Part shown: positions 6,596-7,320 of the stretch, piece after piece
Position numbering within the stretch: position 1 is the stretch's first letter
Layout of the letters: each line of letters starts with the position of its first letter
Notes under the pieces: generated by a model
What the model saw: the letters and a program-made list of their open reading frames with translations, nothing else
Database searches by the model: none
What the model was told of the DNA's origin: nothing
Source of the DNA: PWND01 sp964601515
GTDB taxonomy: Bacteria > Bacteroidota > Bacteroidia > Bacteroidales > UBA7960
NCBI GenBank assembly: GCA_964601515.1
Contig: CAZRNU010000148.1
Span: forward strand, 1 to 7,320
DNA: 7,320 nt
Reading direction: 5' to 3'
Program-made: the position numbers and the translations under genes

Positions 6596-6644
6596 GTCGA
6601 AAGTCGGCAGTCGAAAGTCGAAAGTCGAAAGTCGGCATTCGAAA
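6596..6644 (+). repeat. Seven tandem 7-bp units (GTCGAAA / GTCGGCA)
   Basis: Consecutive heptamers read GTCGAAA, GTCGGCA, GTCGAAA, GTCGAAA, GTCGAAA, GTCGGCA and TTCGAAA, with a further GT before the pattern ends. The array starts 7 bases after the serA stop and ends 37 bases before the DUF1015 ATG. It is much richer in G/C than the surrounding spacer. Similar GTCGAAA/GTCGGCA microsatellites occur, as I recall, in intergenic regions of other Bacteroidota genomes. Slippage could change copy number, altering the spacer but no reading frame. Confidence 0.9.
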
Positions 6645-6681
6645 GTAAAGAATTAAGTATTACAAATAAAAATAAATAAAT

Positions 6682-7320
6682 ATGGCAATATTAAAACCTT
6701 TTAAGGGATATCGCCCTCCGGCAGAAATTTCAAAAGACCTTGCGTCAAGACCTTATGATGTTCTTGATTCTAAGGAAGCTAGAGTGGAGGCAGGCGATAA
6801 CAAGTATAGTTTTTTAAGGGTAATTAAACCCGAAATTGAACTTCCTGAAAATGTTGATCTTTACTCTCAGCAGGTTTATGATAAAGCAAAAGAAAATTTT
6901 CAAAAGTTCATCTCAAATGGATGGTTAAAGCAAGACAGTAAAAAACATTATTATATCTACGCTCAAACCTGGGGCTCTAAAATTCAATACGGTATAGTTG
7001 GTTGTGCAGGTGTTGAAGATTATATGAATAATATAATAAAAAAGCACGAACTTACACGCCCTGATAAAGAAGAAGACAGAATGAAGCATGTTAGAATTCT
7101 TAATGCCAACGGGGAGCCTGTTTTCTTTTCATATCCCGCTCATAAAGAAATAGATAGCATTGTTGCAGGTATTGTAAAAAATTCTCCAATATATGATTTT
7201 ATGGCTGATGATGGCTTTGGTCATAAGTTTTGGATTATTGAAGATGATAAAACTATTGAAAACCTTGAAAAGCTTTTCGCAGGAACTAAATACTTCTATG
7301 TGGCCGATGGTCACCATCGT
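6682..7320 (+). CDS. DUF1015 family protein (3'-truncated by window end)
   Basis: The open frame runs from the ATG at 6682 to the last base, giving 213 residues with no stop; complete family members are about 400 residues, so roughly half is present. Seen: N-terminal LKPFKGYRPP and SRPYDVLDSKEARVEA (22-37); NKYSFLRVIKPEIELP (40-55); a TWGSKIQYGIVGCAGVEDY segment; HELTRPDKEEDRMKHVRILN (122-141), a family hallmark; a GEPVFFSYP stretch; and ADGHHR at 208-213, the last residues visible. Function is not established. The DGHHR-type motif is also found in ParB-like proteins, a fold that includes free-serine kinases. Together with its place right after serC and serA this suggests, as an inference, a serine or phosphoserine-related activity. 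It lies 92 bases after serA with no promoter-like site between, so cotranscription is likely. A cytoplasmic location is expected, since there is no signal peptide or membrane segment. Confidence 0.9.
   Translation, partial: MAILKPFKGYRPPAEISKDLASRPYDVLDSKEARVEAGDNKYSFLRVIKPEIELPENVDLYSQQVYDKAKENFQKFISNGWLKQDSKKHYYIYAQTWGSKIQYGIVGCAGVEDYMNNIIKKHELTRPDKEEDRMKHVRILNANGEPVFFSYPAHKEIDSIVAGIVKNSPIYDFMADDGFGHKFWIIEDDKTIENLEKLFAGTKYFYVADGHHR

Noticed and set aside
6596..6644. CRISPR array
   Set aside because: The units are only 7 bp and contiguous, with no spacers and no cas genes nearby.
7129..7317. Minus-strand open frame at the right end
   Set aside because: It lies opposite the conserved DUF1015 frame, and its translation shows no family features.

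Overview
The window is a low-GC stretch typical of Bacteroidota (Bacteroidales-like). The evidence is a macroglobulin-like protein carrying a SusC-type plug domain, promoter-like sites of the Bacteroidota form TAnnTTTG with an upstream TTG/TTT, A-rich leaders instead of strong Shine-Dalgarno sites, and the short ACT-less SerA and LuxC-like acyl-CoA reductase forms common in that phylum. I cannot place it more finely.

Layout: positions 1-2272 hold most of a plus-strand gene for a large exported MG2/TonB-plug protein without a beta-barrel. Its reading frame continues upstream of the first usable start codon and meets a stop at 20-22, so it is 5'-incomplete or disrupted. Convergent to it, 18 bases away, is a LuxC-family acyl-CoA reductase (minus strand, 2291-3358). 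A 116-base divergent intergenic region (3359-3474) carries a good promoter for the next plus-strand gene, a secreted conserved protein of unknown function (3475-4353). Then come serC (4477-5550), serA (5669-6589) and the first 213 codons of a DUF1015 gene (6682 to the window end). The serC-serA gap contains an 11-bp perfect inverted repeat. The serA-DUF1015 gap contains seven tandem 7-bp units.

How the genes work together: SerA oxidises 3-phosphoglycerate to 3-phosphohydroxypyruvate, and SerC transaminates it to 3-phosphoserine. No phosphoserine phosphatase (SerB) is visible. DUF1015 is placed as the third gene of the serine unit, and its ADGHHR motif resembles the DGHHR-type motif of ParB-like proteins, a fold that includes free-serine kinases. 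A role in serine or phosphoserine metabolism is therefore a reasonable hypothesis, not a demonstrated function. serC has a candidate promoter; serA and DUF1015 have no convincing promoter of their own and probably read through from serC.

Most of the window is ordinary chromosomal Bacteroidota sequence. I see no mobile element, CRISPR array, tRNA, rRNA or defence system. The points most worth a second look are the DUF1015-serine link, the non-canonical active site of SerA, the broken 5' end of the plug protein and the two structured spacers in the ser unit. No stretch longer than 300 bases lacks a gene.
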